From Sipunculus nudus (Eukaryota > Annelida > Sipuncula > Golfingiida > Sipunculidae), in contig CM049306.1 in the NCBI GenBank assembly GCA_026874595.1, forward strand, positions 5,410,019-5,474,018: 64,000 nucleotides of DNA. The letters run 5' to 3'. A program made the position numbers and the translations under genes. Shown here piece by piece: positions 48,107 to 60,740 of the stretch. Within the stretch, counting starts at the first letter, position 1. Each line of letters starts with the position of its first letter. The notes under the pieces are model-generated. The model had not been told where the DNA came from and ran no database searches. It saw nothing but the letters and a program-made list of their open reading frames with translations.

Positions 48107-49148
48107 TAAGGAAGAATCGCATCAATTCGTCTTAATGACACTGGCAGAGCATTTAACTCCCTGGGTGCAGCAGCAAGGAAAGTTAAGTCCCCTAAGGACG
48201 TATATTTCATCCTGGCCACCTCCAGCGTTACGACGTTAATATAGGGCGGAGTGGATAGACACTAGACAGACTATCTGATATTCAACACATCCTTGATGTT
48301 AGTTGGGCCCTGACCTCACAGAGCACTGAGAGTTATAAAGCATATCTTATATCTGATTTGAAAGGCAACAGGGAGCCAATGGAGACTCTTCAGGACTGGT
48401 ATATATGTTCACGTCTTAATACTCTGCATCACAGACGGGCTGCCGAGTCTTGCACCCGTTCAAGTTTCTGAATGTGGGTACTGGGCAGTCCTAAAAGTAG
48501 GGCGTTGTAATATGCCATTGATGTGGATTTTTACGTACGCTGCACTTCCATAGACATGTGTTTGTGGAAGTATGCACCAAGGTTGCAGTCCAACTCAGAT
48601 GCCGATCACCATGTACTCTGTCTTTGCATCATTCATTTTAAGCTTCATTTTTTGCATCCAAACTTTGATATCCTCAGTGCATTGTTCCTCAGAGGCAATC
48701 TCAGTGGCAATGCAGGTAAAAAGCATCCTATATATATTTGATGGTCATCAGCATAACGTGGCCATCCTTGTTATGATGACCGATGACGCTGAAAATAGAG
48801 CTAGATTATTCAGTGAACATCATCGGGCCAAGACATGAACCCTGAGGTTCACCCTGATTTAAAGGGAACTTATCAGAGGTCTCAGTTCCTATGATCAATT
48901 TCTTTTCATCTTACAATTTGATGTAACCCAGCCCAAGGCTTAAGCAGTGACTCCAAATGATTGTACTTTGATCAGAGCTGTTTCGGACGAATGCCCCAGT
49001 CGATAGGCAGACTGACATATTGGCAGATCAAAACTACTGTTCATATGGTCACAGAGTTGATGAATCGCCACTCGTTCGGTCAACTGAGACAAATGACGGG
49101 TTTGAGACAGGGATTAAGTTCTTCGGGCTCAAATCAAGTCTTGATTTC
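48107..49148 (-). pseudogene. Decayed non-LTR retrotransposon reverse transcriptase (CR1/Jockey-like)
   Basis: Read on the minus strand in shifting frames, the motifs of a LINE reverse transcriptase appear in order. They are LIPVSNPSFVS then QLTERVAIHQL near 49050-49110, QSAYRLGHSSETALIKVQ near 48955-49025 and GEPQGSCLGPMMF near 48820-48860. The catalytic block YADDHQIY is intact at 48732-48755. WMQKMKLKMNDAKTEYMVIG follows near 48600-48660, then KLERVQDSAARLV near 48435-48470, LHWLPVAFQIRYKI near 48343-48385 and LTFLAAAPRELNALP near 48140-48190. These are hallmarks of CR1/Jockey-group elements. Several frameshifts and stops break the frame, and the stretch between fingers and palm is shortened. 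The N-terminal endonuclease is absent. It is a dead 5'-truncated copy. Confidence 0.88.
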
Positions 49149-49654
49149 TTAGAGGGACATAATCAGGAGCAATGATGTGGCTTTTCTTTCAAACTATCAG
49201 TTCAGTTATGCTTTACACGAAAGTTTCCAAGCAAAACCATCCCTACACACAGTCTCAGGATCTCGCATACGGCTGTTTAACACCTTGCTATGACTCTGCG
49301 TGTTAGTAAACACAGTCCACGTGTGTATCTTTACCATAACAAGGCCGCGTGACCGGAGTCTGATTGTAAGTTGCAAAACACGGTGTTTCAGCCAATGGGA
49401 ACATGTATTAGATATTTTGGGCCAAGTCAGTCAGGGCATCTCCTGATTGTTAAGCTGTGGCTCCGCGCTCCACGCGCTGTGTTTATGTTCACATCTTTGA
49501 TTGCGCCCGGTCCACTGTTTTTAACACTCGTTTACAGGAGTAAATAAACGGTTTCAAGGCAATGTTTTTGCAGGTATAGATTTATTTTAAAGAGGAGCAG
49601 CTATTTTCGTGTTAATTAATTCAACATGCTTTACAGGTGACTGGGCCTCTTTAA
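49149..49654 (+). mobile_element. MITE copy 2 (AGGGAC termini)
   Basis: The element begins TTAGAGGGACATAATCAG and ends GTGACTGGGCCTCTTTAA. It matches the reverse complement of 13232-13746 throughout, at 506 against 515 bp. The left flank is TTAG, one base off the TTAA on the right, as expected for a mutated target duplication. Its left end touches the LINE relic within the KK-x-x-LD segment that precedes the reverse transcriptase fingers, so it probably inserted into the LINE. Confidence 0.85.
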
Positions 49655-50132
49655 GGATTCCAGCTCAAACCAGAGCCCTTTGAATCCCTCAAGAATTGTT
49701 CTGGTTGTTTCTGGGGCATGTTTTCCTTCAGTGGAGGTGGGCGGATGGCAGGTGACATGTAGATATATCATTTCTAAAAGCTTTAACAGCCGTCGTGACA
49801 GGGCGGCAAGATTTTAAAGTAACGTGACATATATATTTGGTTAATGTTATTAGATTATTTAAAAAGCACAGACAAATAGAGGGTAAAATAGTCACAGTTA
49901 TGTTTACTGCGTCCCGATAAAAAGTGAAGGAGATAGAACTATAGTACAACAAAATCCCACATTTACTCTCATATACTTTGTTTTCCTATTTCTTATCATA
50001 CTCATATTTTGCCCTGCCTGTTTAGCCATGTACCATGCAATTTCTTAATAGTTTGTGAAGCGTTCAAACAATGCCAGGCAGCAGACGATTAAAAAAAATG
50101 ATTATACTCATCATGATCAGCAGCCATATAAC
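49655..50132. other. Spacer between MITE and large minisatellite
   Basis: I see no gene. The 74-codon minus frame at 49728-49952 has no domain. The left part could be more of the interrupted LINE, but I found no motif to prove it. Confidence 0.45.
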
Positions 50133-53100
50133 CCGTGGGGGAGACGGTGTACCTTTGAGTTAGCGCAGAGTATGGTCAGAACACGAGCTATAGTACACCG
50201 AAGACGTGGGTTTTAACGCGGAGTTATAGTACACCGACAACGTGGGTTTTAGCACAGAGTTAGGTCAGTTCACGAGCTATAGTACACCGACGACGTGGGT
50301 TTTAGCGCGGAGTTATAATAAACCGACGACGTGGGTTTTAGCAGAGAGTTAGGACAGTTCACGGGCTATAGTACACCGACGACGTGGGTTTTAGCGCGGA
50401 GTTATAATACACCGACGACGTGGGTTTTAGCAGAGAGTTAGGTAAGTTCACGGGCTAAAGTACACCGACGTCGTGGGTTTTAACGCAGAGTTATAATACA
50501 CCGACAACGTGGGTTTTAGCACAGAGTTAGATCAGTTCACGAGCTATAGTACACCGAAGACGTGGGTTTTAGCGCGGAGTTAAAGTACACCGACAACGTG
50601 GGTTTTAGCAGAGAGTTAGGTCAGTTCACGGGCTATAGTATACCGACGACGTGGGTTTTAGCACAGAGTTAGGTCAGTTCACGAGCTATAGTACACCGAC
50701 GACGTGGGTTTTAGCGCGGAGTTATAATACACCGACGACGTGGGTTTTAGCAGAGAGTTAGGACAGTTCACGGGCTATAGTACACCGACGACGTGGGTTT
50801 TAGCACGGAGTTATAATACACCGAAGACGTGGGTTTTAGCAGAGAGTTAGGTAAGTTCACGGGCTAAAGTACACCGACAACGTGGGTTTTAACGCAGAGT
50901 TATAATACACCAACAACGTGGGTTTTAGCACAGAGTTAGGTCAGTTCACGAGCTATAGTACACCGAAGACGTGGGTTTTAGTGCGGAGTTATAGTACACC
51001 GACAACGTGGGTTTTAGCACAGAGTTAGGTCAGTTCACGAGCTATAGTACACCGAAGACGTGGGTTTTAGTGCGTACACCGACGACGTGGGTTTTAGCAG
51101 AGAGTAAGGTCAGTTCACGGGCTATAGTACACCGACGACGTGGGTTTTAGCGCGGAGTTATAGTACACCGACGACGTGGGTTTTAGCAGAGAGTTAGGTC
51201 AGTTCACGGGCTATAGTACACCCACGACGTGGGTTTTAGCACGGAGTTATAGTACACCGACAACGTGGGTTTTAGCACCGAGTTAGGTCAGTTCACGAGC
51301 TATAGTACACCGAAGACGTGGGTTTTAGCGCGGAGTTTTAGTACACCGACAAAGTGGGTTTTAGCAGAGAGTTAGGTCAGTTCACGAGCTATAGTACTTC
51401 GACGACGTGGGTTTTAGCGCGGAGTTATAGTACACCGACAACGTGGGTTTTAGCACAGAGTTAGGTCAGTTCACGAGCTATAGTACACCGAAGATGTGGG
51501 TTTTAGCACGGAGTTATAATACACCGACAATGTGGGTTTTAGCACAGAGTTAGGTCAGTTCACGAGCTATAGTACACCGACGACGTGGGTTTAAGCGCGG
51601 AGTTATAGTACACCGACAACGTGGGTTTTAGCAGAGAGTTAGGTCAGTTCACGAGCTATAGTACACCGGAGACATGGGTTTTAGCGCGGAGTTATTATAC
51701 ACCGACAACGTGGGTTTTAGCAGAGAGTTAGGTCAGTTCAAGAGCTATAGTACAACGACGACGTGGGTTTTAGCCCGGAGTTATAATACAGCGACAACGT
51801 GGGTTTTAGCACAGAGTTAGGTCAGTTCACGAGCTATAGTACACCGACGACATGGGTTTTAGCGCGGAGTTATAATACACCGACAACATGGGTTTTAGCA
51901 CAGAGTTAGGTCAGTTCACGAGCTATAGTACAACGACGATGTGGGTTTTAGCCCGGAGTTATAATACACCGACAACGTTGGTTTTAGCACAGAGTTGGGT
52001 CAGTTCACGAGCTATAGAACACCGATGACGTGGGTTTTAACGCGGAGTTTTAGTACACCAACAACGTGGGATTGAGCACAGAGTTAGGTCAGTTCACGAG
52101 CTATAGTACACCTACGATGTGGGTTTTAGCGCGGAGTTATAATACACCGACAACGTGGGTTTTAGCACAGAGTTAGGTCAGTTCACGAGCAATAGTACAC
52201 CGACGACGTGGGTTTTAGCGTGGAGTTATAATACACTGACAACGTGGGTTTTAGCACAGAGTTAAGTCAGTTCACGGGCTATAGTACACTGACGACGTGG
52301 GTTTTAGCGCGGAGTTATAGCACACCGACAACGTGGGTTTTAGCACAGAGTTAGGTCAGTTCACGAGCTATAGAACACCGAAGATGTGTGTTTTAGCGCG
52401 GAGTTATAATACACCGACGACGTGGGTTTTAGCAGAGAGTTAGGTAAGTTTACGGGCTATAGTACGCCGTCGACATGGGTTTTTAACGCGGAGTTATAAT
52501 ACACCGACGACGTGGGTTTTAGCACAGAGTTAGGTCAGTTTACGGGCTATAGTACACCGACGACGTGGGTTTTAGCGCGGAGTTATAGTTCACAGACAAC
52601 GTGGGTTTTAGCACAGAGTTAGGTCAGTTCACGAGCTATAGTACACTGAAGAGGTGGGTTTTAGCGCGGAGTTTTAGTACACCGACAACTTGGGTTTTAG
52701 CAGAGAGTTAGGTCAGTTCACGAGCTATAGTACACCGATGACATGGGTTTTAACACAGAGTTATAATACACCGACGACGTGGATTTTAGCGCAGAGTCAT
52801 AATACACCGACAACCTGGGTTTTAGCACAGAGTAAGGTCAGTTCACGAGCTACAGTACACCGAAGACATGGGTTTTAACGAGGAGTTATAATACACCGAC
52901 GACGTGAGTTTTAGCAGAGAGTTAGGTCAGTTCACGGGCTAAAGTACACCAACGACATGGGTTTTAGCGCGGAGTTATAGTACACCGAGGACGTGGGTTT
53001 TAGCAGAGAGTTAGGTCAGTTCACGGGCTATAGTACACCGACAACATGGGTTTTAGCGCGGAGTTAAAGTACACCGACAACGGGGATATAAGCAGAGAGT

Positions 53101-56100
53101 TAGGTCAGTTCACAGGCTATAGTACACCGACGATGTGGGTTTTAGCACAGAGTTAGGTCAGTTCACGAGCTATAGTACACTGACAACGTGGGTTTTAGCG
53201 CGGAGTTATAATACACCAACGACGTGGGTTTTAGCAGAGAGTTAGGACAGTTCAGGGGCTATAGTACACCGACGACGTGGGTTTTAGCGCGGAGTTATAA
53301 TACACCGACGACGTTGGTTTTAGCAGAGAGTTAGGTAAGTTCACAGGCAAAAGTACACCGAAGACGTGGGTTTTAACCCGGAGTTATAATACACCGACAA
53401 TGTGGGTTTTAGCAGAGAGTTAGGTCAGTTCACGGGCTATAGTACACCGACAAAATGTTTTTTAGCGCGGAGTTATAATACACCGACGACGTGGGTTTTA
53501 GCAGAGAGTTAGCTAAGTTTACGGGCTATAGTACACCGTCGAAGTGGGTTTTAACGCGTAGTTATAATACACCATCGACGTGGGTTTTAGCAGAGAGTTA
53601 GGTCAGTTCAAGGGCTATAGTACACCGATGACATGGGTTTTAACACAGAGTTATAATACACCGACGACGTGGATTTTAGCGCAGAGTCATAATACACCGA
53701 CAACCTGGGTTTTAGCACAGAGTAAGGTCAGTTCACGAGCTACAGTACACCGGCGACATGGGTTTTAACGAGGAGTTATAATACACTGACGACGTGGGTT
53801 TTAGCAGAGAGTTAGGTCAGTTCACGGGCTAAAGTACACCAACGACATGGGTTTAAGCGCGGAGTTATAGTACACCGAGGACGTGGGTTTTAGCAGAGAG
53901 TTAGGTCAGTTCACGGGCTATAGTACACCGACAACATGGGTTTTAGCGCGGAGCTATAGTACATCGAAGACGTGGGTTTTAGCGCGGAGTTTAGTACACT
54001 GACAACGTGGGTTTTAGCAGAGAGTTAGGTCAGTTCACGAGCTATAGTGCACCGACGACGTGGGTTTTAGCGCGGAGTTATAGCACACCGACAACGTGGG
54101 TTTTAGCACAGAGTTAGGTCAGTTCATGAGCTATAGAACACCGAAGATGTGGGTTTTAGCGCGGAGTTATAATACATCGACGACGTGGGTTTTAGCAGAG
54201 AGTAAGGTAAGTTTACGGGCTATAGTACGCCGTCGACATGGGTTTTTAACGCGGAGTTATAATACACAGACGACGTGGGTTTTAGCACAGAGTTAGGTCA
54301 GTTCACGGGCTATAGTACACAGACGAAGTGGGTTTTAGCGCGGAGTTATAGTTCACAGACAACGTGGGTTTTAGCACAGAGTTAGGTCAGTTCAAGAGCT
54401 ATAGTACACTGAAGACGTGGGTTTTAGCGCGGAGTTTTAGTACACCGACAACTTGGGTTTTAGCAGAGAGTTAGGTCAGTTCACGAGCTATAGTACACAG
54501 ATGACGTGGGTTTTAGCGCGGAGTTATTGTACACCGACAACGTGGGTTTTAGCACAGAGTTAGGTCAGTTCACGAGCTATAGTACACCGAAGACGTGGGT
54601 TTTAGCGCGGAGTTATAGTACACCGACAACGTGGGTTTTAGCACAGAGTTAGGTCAGTTCACGAGTTATAGTACACCTCAGACGTGGGTTTTAGCGTGGA
54701 GTTACAGTACATCGACAACGTGGGTTTTAGCAGAGAGTTAGGTCAGTTCACGGGCTATAGTACACCGACGACATGTTTTTTAGCGCGTAGTTATAATACA
54801 CCGATGACATGGGTTTTAGCGCGGAGTCATAATACACCGACAACGTGGGTTTTAGCACAGAGTTAGGTCAGTTCACGAGGTCCAGTACACCGACGACATG
54901 GGTTTTAACGCGGAGTTATAATACACCGACGACGTGGGTATTAGCAGAGAGTTAGGTCAGTTCACAGGCTATAGTACACCGACGACGTGGGTTTTAGCAC
55001 AGAGTTAGGTCAGTTCACGAGCTATAGTACACTGACAACGTGGGTTTTAGCGCGGAGTTATAATACACCGACAACGTGGGTTTTAGCAAAGAGTTAGGTC
55101 AGTTCACGGGCTATAGTACACCGACAAAATGTTTTTTAGCGCGGAGTTATAATACACCGACGACGTGGGTTTTAGCAGGGAGTTAGGTAAGTTTACGGGC
55201 TATAGTACACCGTCGAAGTGGGTTTTAACGCGGAGTTATAATACACCGACGACGTGGGTTTAAGCAGAGAGTTAGGTCAGTTCACGGGCTATAGTACACC
55301 GATGACATGGGTTTTAACACAGAGTTATAATACATCGACGACGTGGGTTTTAGCAGAGAGTTAGGTCAGTTCACGGACTATAGTACACCGACGACGTGGG
55401 TTTTAACGCGGAGTTATAAAACACCGACAACAAGGGTTTTAGCAGAGAGTTAGGTCAGTTCACGGGCTATAGTACACCAACGTCATTGGTTTTAACACAG
55501 TTATAATACACCGACGACGTGGGTTTTAGCGCGGAGTCATAATACACCGACAACGTGGGTTTTAGCACAGAGTTAGGTCAGTTCACGAGCTACAGTACAC
55601 CGACGACATGGGTTTTAACGCGGAGTTATAATACACTGACGACATGGGTTTTAGCGCAGAGTTATAATACACCGACGACTTGGGTTTTAGCAGAGGGTTA
55701 GGTCAGTTCACGGGCTATAGTACACTGACAACATGGGTATTAGCAGAGAGTTAGGTCAGTTCACGGGCTACAGTACACCAACGATATGGGTTTAAAGCAG
55801 AGTTATAATACACCGACGACGTGGGTTTTAGCAGAGAGTTAGGTCAGTTCACGGGCTATAGTACACCAACGACATGGGTTTTAACGCAGAGTTATAATAC
55901 ATCGACGACGTGGGTTTTAGCAGAGAGTTAGGTCAGTTCACGGACTATAGTACACCGACGACGTGGGTTTTAACGCGGAGTTATAAAACACCGACAACAA
56001 GGGTTTTAGCAGAGAGTTAGGTCAGTTCACGGGCTATAGTACACCAACGTCATTGGTTTTAACACAGTTATAATACACCGACGACGTGGGTTTTAGCGCG

Positions 56101-58079
56101 GAGTCATAATACACCGACAACGTGGGTTTTAGCACAGAGTTAGGTCAGTTCACGAGCTACAGTACACCGACGACATGGGTTTTAACGCGGAGTTATAATA
56201 CACCGACGACGTGGGTATTAGCAGAGAGTTAGCTCAGTTCACGGGCTATAGTACACCGATGACATGGGTTTTAACGCAGAGTTATAATACACCGACGACG
56301 TGGGTTTTAGCAGAGAGTTAGGTCAGTTCACGGGCTATAGTACACCGACGACATGGGTTTTAACGCAGAGTTATAATACACCGACGACGTGGGTTTAAGC
56401 AGAGAGGTTAGGTCAGTTCACGGGCTATAGTACACCGACGACATGGGTATTAGCAGAGAGTTAGGTCAGTTCACGAGTTATAGTACACTGACGATGTGGG
56501 TTTTAACGCGGAGTTATAGTACACCGACAACGTGGGATTTAGCACAGAGTTAGGTCAGTTCACGAGCTATAGTACACCGACAATGTGGGTTTTAGCGCGG
56601 AGTTATAAAACACAGACAACTTGGGTTTTAGCAGAGAGTTAGGTCAGTTCACGGGCTATAGTACACCAACGACATGGGTTTTAACGCAGAGTTATAATAC
56701 ACCGACGACGTGGGTTTTAGCAGAGAGTTAGGTCAGTTCACGGGCTATAGTACACCGATGACATGGGTTTTAACGCAGAGTTATAATACACCGACGACGT
56801 GGGTTTTAGCAGAGAGTTAGGTCAGTTCACGGGCTATAGTACACCGACGACATGGGTTTTAACGCAGAGTTATAATACACCGACGACGTGGGTTTTAGCA
56901 GAGAGGTTAGGTCAGTTCACGGGCTATAGTACACCGACGACATGGGTATTAGCAGAGAGCTAGGTCAGTTCACGGGCTATAGTACACCAACGACATGGGT
57001 TTTAACGCAGAGTTATAATACACCGACGACGTGGGTTTTAGCAGAGAGTTAGGTCAGTTCACGGGCTATAGTACACCAACGACATGGGTTTTAACGCAGA
57101 GTTATAATACACAGCCGATGTGGGTTTTAGCAGAGATTAAGGTCAGTTCACAAGCTATAGTACACTGACGACATGGGTTTTAGCGCGGAGTTATAATACA
57201 CCGACGACGTGGGTTTTAGCAGAGAGTTAGGTCAGTTCACGGGCTATAGTACACTGACAACATGGGTATTAGCAGAGAGTTAGGTCAGTTCACTGGCTAC
57301 AGTACACCAACGATATGGGTTTTAACGCAGAGTTATAATACACCGACGACGTGGGTTTTAGCAGAGAGTTAGGTCAGTTCACGGGCTATAGTACACCAAC
57401 GACATGGGTTTTAACGCAGAGTTATAATACACCGACGACATGGGTATTAGCAGAGAGTTAGGTCAGTTCACGGGCTATAGTACACCAACGACATGGGTTT
57501 TAACGCAGAGTTATAATACACCGACGACGTGGGTTTTAGCAGAGAGTTAGGTCAGTTCACGGGCTATAGTACACCAACGACATGGGTTTTAACGCAGAGT
57601 TATAATACACAGCCGACGTGGGTTTTAGCAGAGATTAAGGTCAGTTCACAAGCTATAGTACACTGACGACATGGGTTTTAGCGCGGAGTTATAATACACC
57701 GACGACGTGGATTTTAGCAGAGAGTTAGGTCAGTTCACGGGCTATAGTACACTGACAACATGGGTATTAGCAGAGAGTTAGGTCAGTTCACGGGCTACAG
57801 TACACCAACCATATGGGTTTTAACGCAGAGTTATAATACACCGACGACGTGGGTTTTAGCAGAGAGTTAGGTCAGTTCACGGGCTATAGTACACTGACAA
57901 CATGGGTATTAGCAGAGAGTTAGGTCAGGTCAAGGGCTATAGTACACCAACGACATGGGTTTTAACGCAGAGTTATAATACATCGACGACGTGGGTTTTA
58001 GCAGAGAGTTAGGTCAGTTCACGGACTATAGTTCACCGACGACGTGGGTTTTAACGCGGAGTTATAAAACACCGACAAC

Positions 58080-60740
58080 ATGGGTTTTAGCAGAGAGTTA
58101 GGTCAGTTCACAGGCTATAGTACACCAACGTCATTGGTTTTAACACAGTTATAATACACCGACGACGTGGGTTTTAGCGCGGAGTCATAATACACCGACA
58201 ACGTGGGTTTTAGCACAGAGTTAGGTCAGTTCACGAGCTACAGTACACCGACGACATGGGTTTTAACGCGGAGTTATAATACACCGACGACGTGGGTATT
58301 AGCAGAGAGTTAGCTCAGTTCAGGGGCTATAGTACACCGACGACATGGGTTTTAACGCAGAGTTATAATACACCGACGACGTGGGTTTTAGCAGAGAGTT
58401 AGGTCAGTTCACGGGCTATAGTACACCGACGACATGGGTTTTAGCGCAGAGTTATAATACACCGACGACGTGGGTTTAAGCAGAGAGGTTAGGTCAGTTC
58501 ACGGGCTATAGTACACCGACGACATGGGTATTAGTAGAGAGTTAGGTCAGTTCACGGGCTATAGTACACCAACGACATGGGTTTTAACGCAGAGTTATAA
58601 TACACCGACGACGTGGGTTTTAGCAGAGAGTTAGGTCAGTTCACGGGCTATAGTACACCAACGACATGGGTTTTAATGCAGAGTTATAATACACCGACGA
58701 CGTGGGTTTTAGCAGAGAGTAAGGTCAGTTCACAAGCTATAGTACACTGACGACGTGGGTTTTAGCGCGGAGTTATAATACACCGACAACGTGGGTTTTA
58801 GCAGAGAGTTAGGTCAGTTCACGGGCTATAGTACACTGACAACATGGGTATTAGCAGAGAGTTAGGTCAGGTCAAGGGCTATAGTACACCAACGACATGG
58901 GTTTTAACGCAGAGTTATGATACACCGACGACGTGGGTTTTAACAGAGAGTTAGGTCAGTTCACGGGCTATAGTACACCGACGACGTGGGTTTTAACGCG
59001 GAGTTATAAAACACCAACAACGTGGGTTTTAGCAGAGAGTTAGGTCAGTTCCCGGGCTATAGTACATCGACGGCATGGGTTTTAGCGCGGAGTTATAATA
59101 CACCGACAACGTGGGTTTTAGCAGAGAGTTAGGTCAGTTCACGGGCTATAGTACACTGACAACATAGGTTTTAGCGCGGAGTTATAATACACCGACGACG
59201 TGGGTTTTAGCAGAGAGTCAGGTTAGTTCACGGGCTATAGTACACCGACGACATGGGTATTAGCAGAGAGTTAGGTCAGTTCACGGGCTATAGTACACCA
59301 ACGACATGGGTTTTAACGCAGAGTTATAATACACCGACGACGTGGGTTTTAGCAGAGAGTTAGGTCAGTTCACGGGCTATAGTACACCAACGACATGGGT
59401 TTTAATGCAGAGTTATAATACACCGACGACGTAGGTTTTAGCAGAGAGTAAGGTCAGTTCACGGACTATAGTTCACCGACGACGTGGGTTTTAACGCGGA
59501 GTTATAAAACACCGACAACATGGGTTTTAGCAGAGAGTTAGGTCAGTTCACGGGCTATAGTACACCAACGTCATTGGTTTTAACACAGTTATAATACACC
59601 GACGACGTGGGTTTTAGCGCGGAGTCATAATACACCGACAACGTGGGTTTTAGCACAGAGTTAGGTCAGTTCACGAGCTACAGTACACCGACGACATGGG
59701 TTTTAACGCGGAGTTATAATACACCGACGACGTGGGTATTAGCAGAGAGTTAGCTCAGTTCAGGGGCTATAGTACACCGACGACATGGGTTTTAACGCAG
59801 AGTTATAATACACCGACGACGTGGGTTTTAGCAGAGAGTTAGGTCAGTTCACGGGCTATAGTACACCGACGACATGGGTTTTAGCGCAGAGTTATAATAC
59901 ACCGACGACGTGGGTTTAAGCAGAGAGGTTAGGTCAGTTCACGGGCTATAGTACACCGACGACATGGGTATTAGTAGAGAGTTAGGTCAGTTCACGGGCT
60001 ATAGTACACCAACGACATGGGTTTTAACGCAGAGTTATAATACACCGACGACGTGGGTTTTAGCAGAGAGTTAGGTCAGTTCACGGGCTATAGTACACCA
60101 ACGACATGGGTTTTAATGCAGAGTTATAATACACCGACGACGTGGGTTTTAGCAGAGAGTAAGGTCAGTTCACAAGCTATAGTACACTGAGGACGTGGGT
60201 TTTAGCGCGGAGTTATAATACACCGACAACGTGGGTTTTAGCAGAGAGTTAGGTCAGTTCACGGGCTATAGTACACTGACAACATGGGTATTAGCAGAGA
60301 GTTAGGTCAGGTCAAGGGCTATAGTACACCAACGACATGGGTTTTAACGCAGAGTTATGATACACCGACGACGTGGGTTTTAACAGAGAGTTAGGTCAGT
60401 TCACGGGCTATAGTACACCGACGACGTGGGTTTTAACGCGGAGTTATAAAACACCAACAACGTGGGTTTTAGCAGAGAGTTAGGTCAGTTCCCGGGCTAT
60501 AGTACATCGACGGCATGGGTTTTAGCGCGGAGTTATAATACACCGACAACGTGGGTTTTAGCAGAGAGTTAGGTCAGTTCACGGGCTATAGTACACTGAC
60601 AACATAGGTTTTAGCGCGGAGTTATAATACACCGACGACGTGGGTTTTAGCAGAGAGTCAGGTCAGTTCACGGGCTATAGTACACCGACGACATGGGTAT
60701 TAGCAGAGAGTTAGGTCAGTTCACGGGCTATAGTACACCA
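58080..60740 (+). repeat. 1,440-bp higher-order duplication in the 89-bp array
   Basis: Sequence near 58080-59300 repeats at 59520-60740 with a constant 1,440-bp offset. Examples are the rare variant ACACCAACGTCATTGGTTTT at about 58123/59563 and TTCCCGGGCTATAGTACATC at about 59049/60489. Only scattered single-base differences are seen. Confidence 0.85.
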
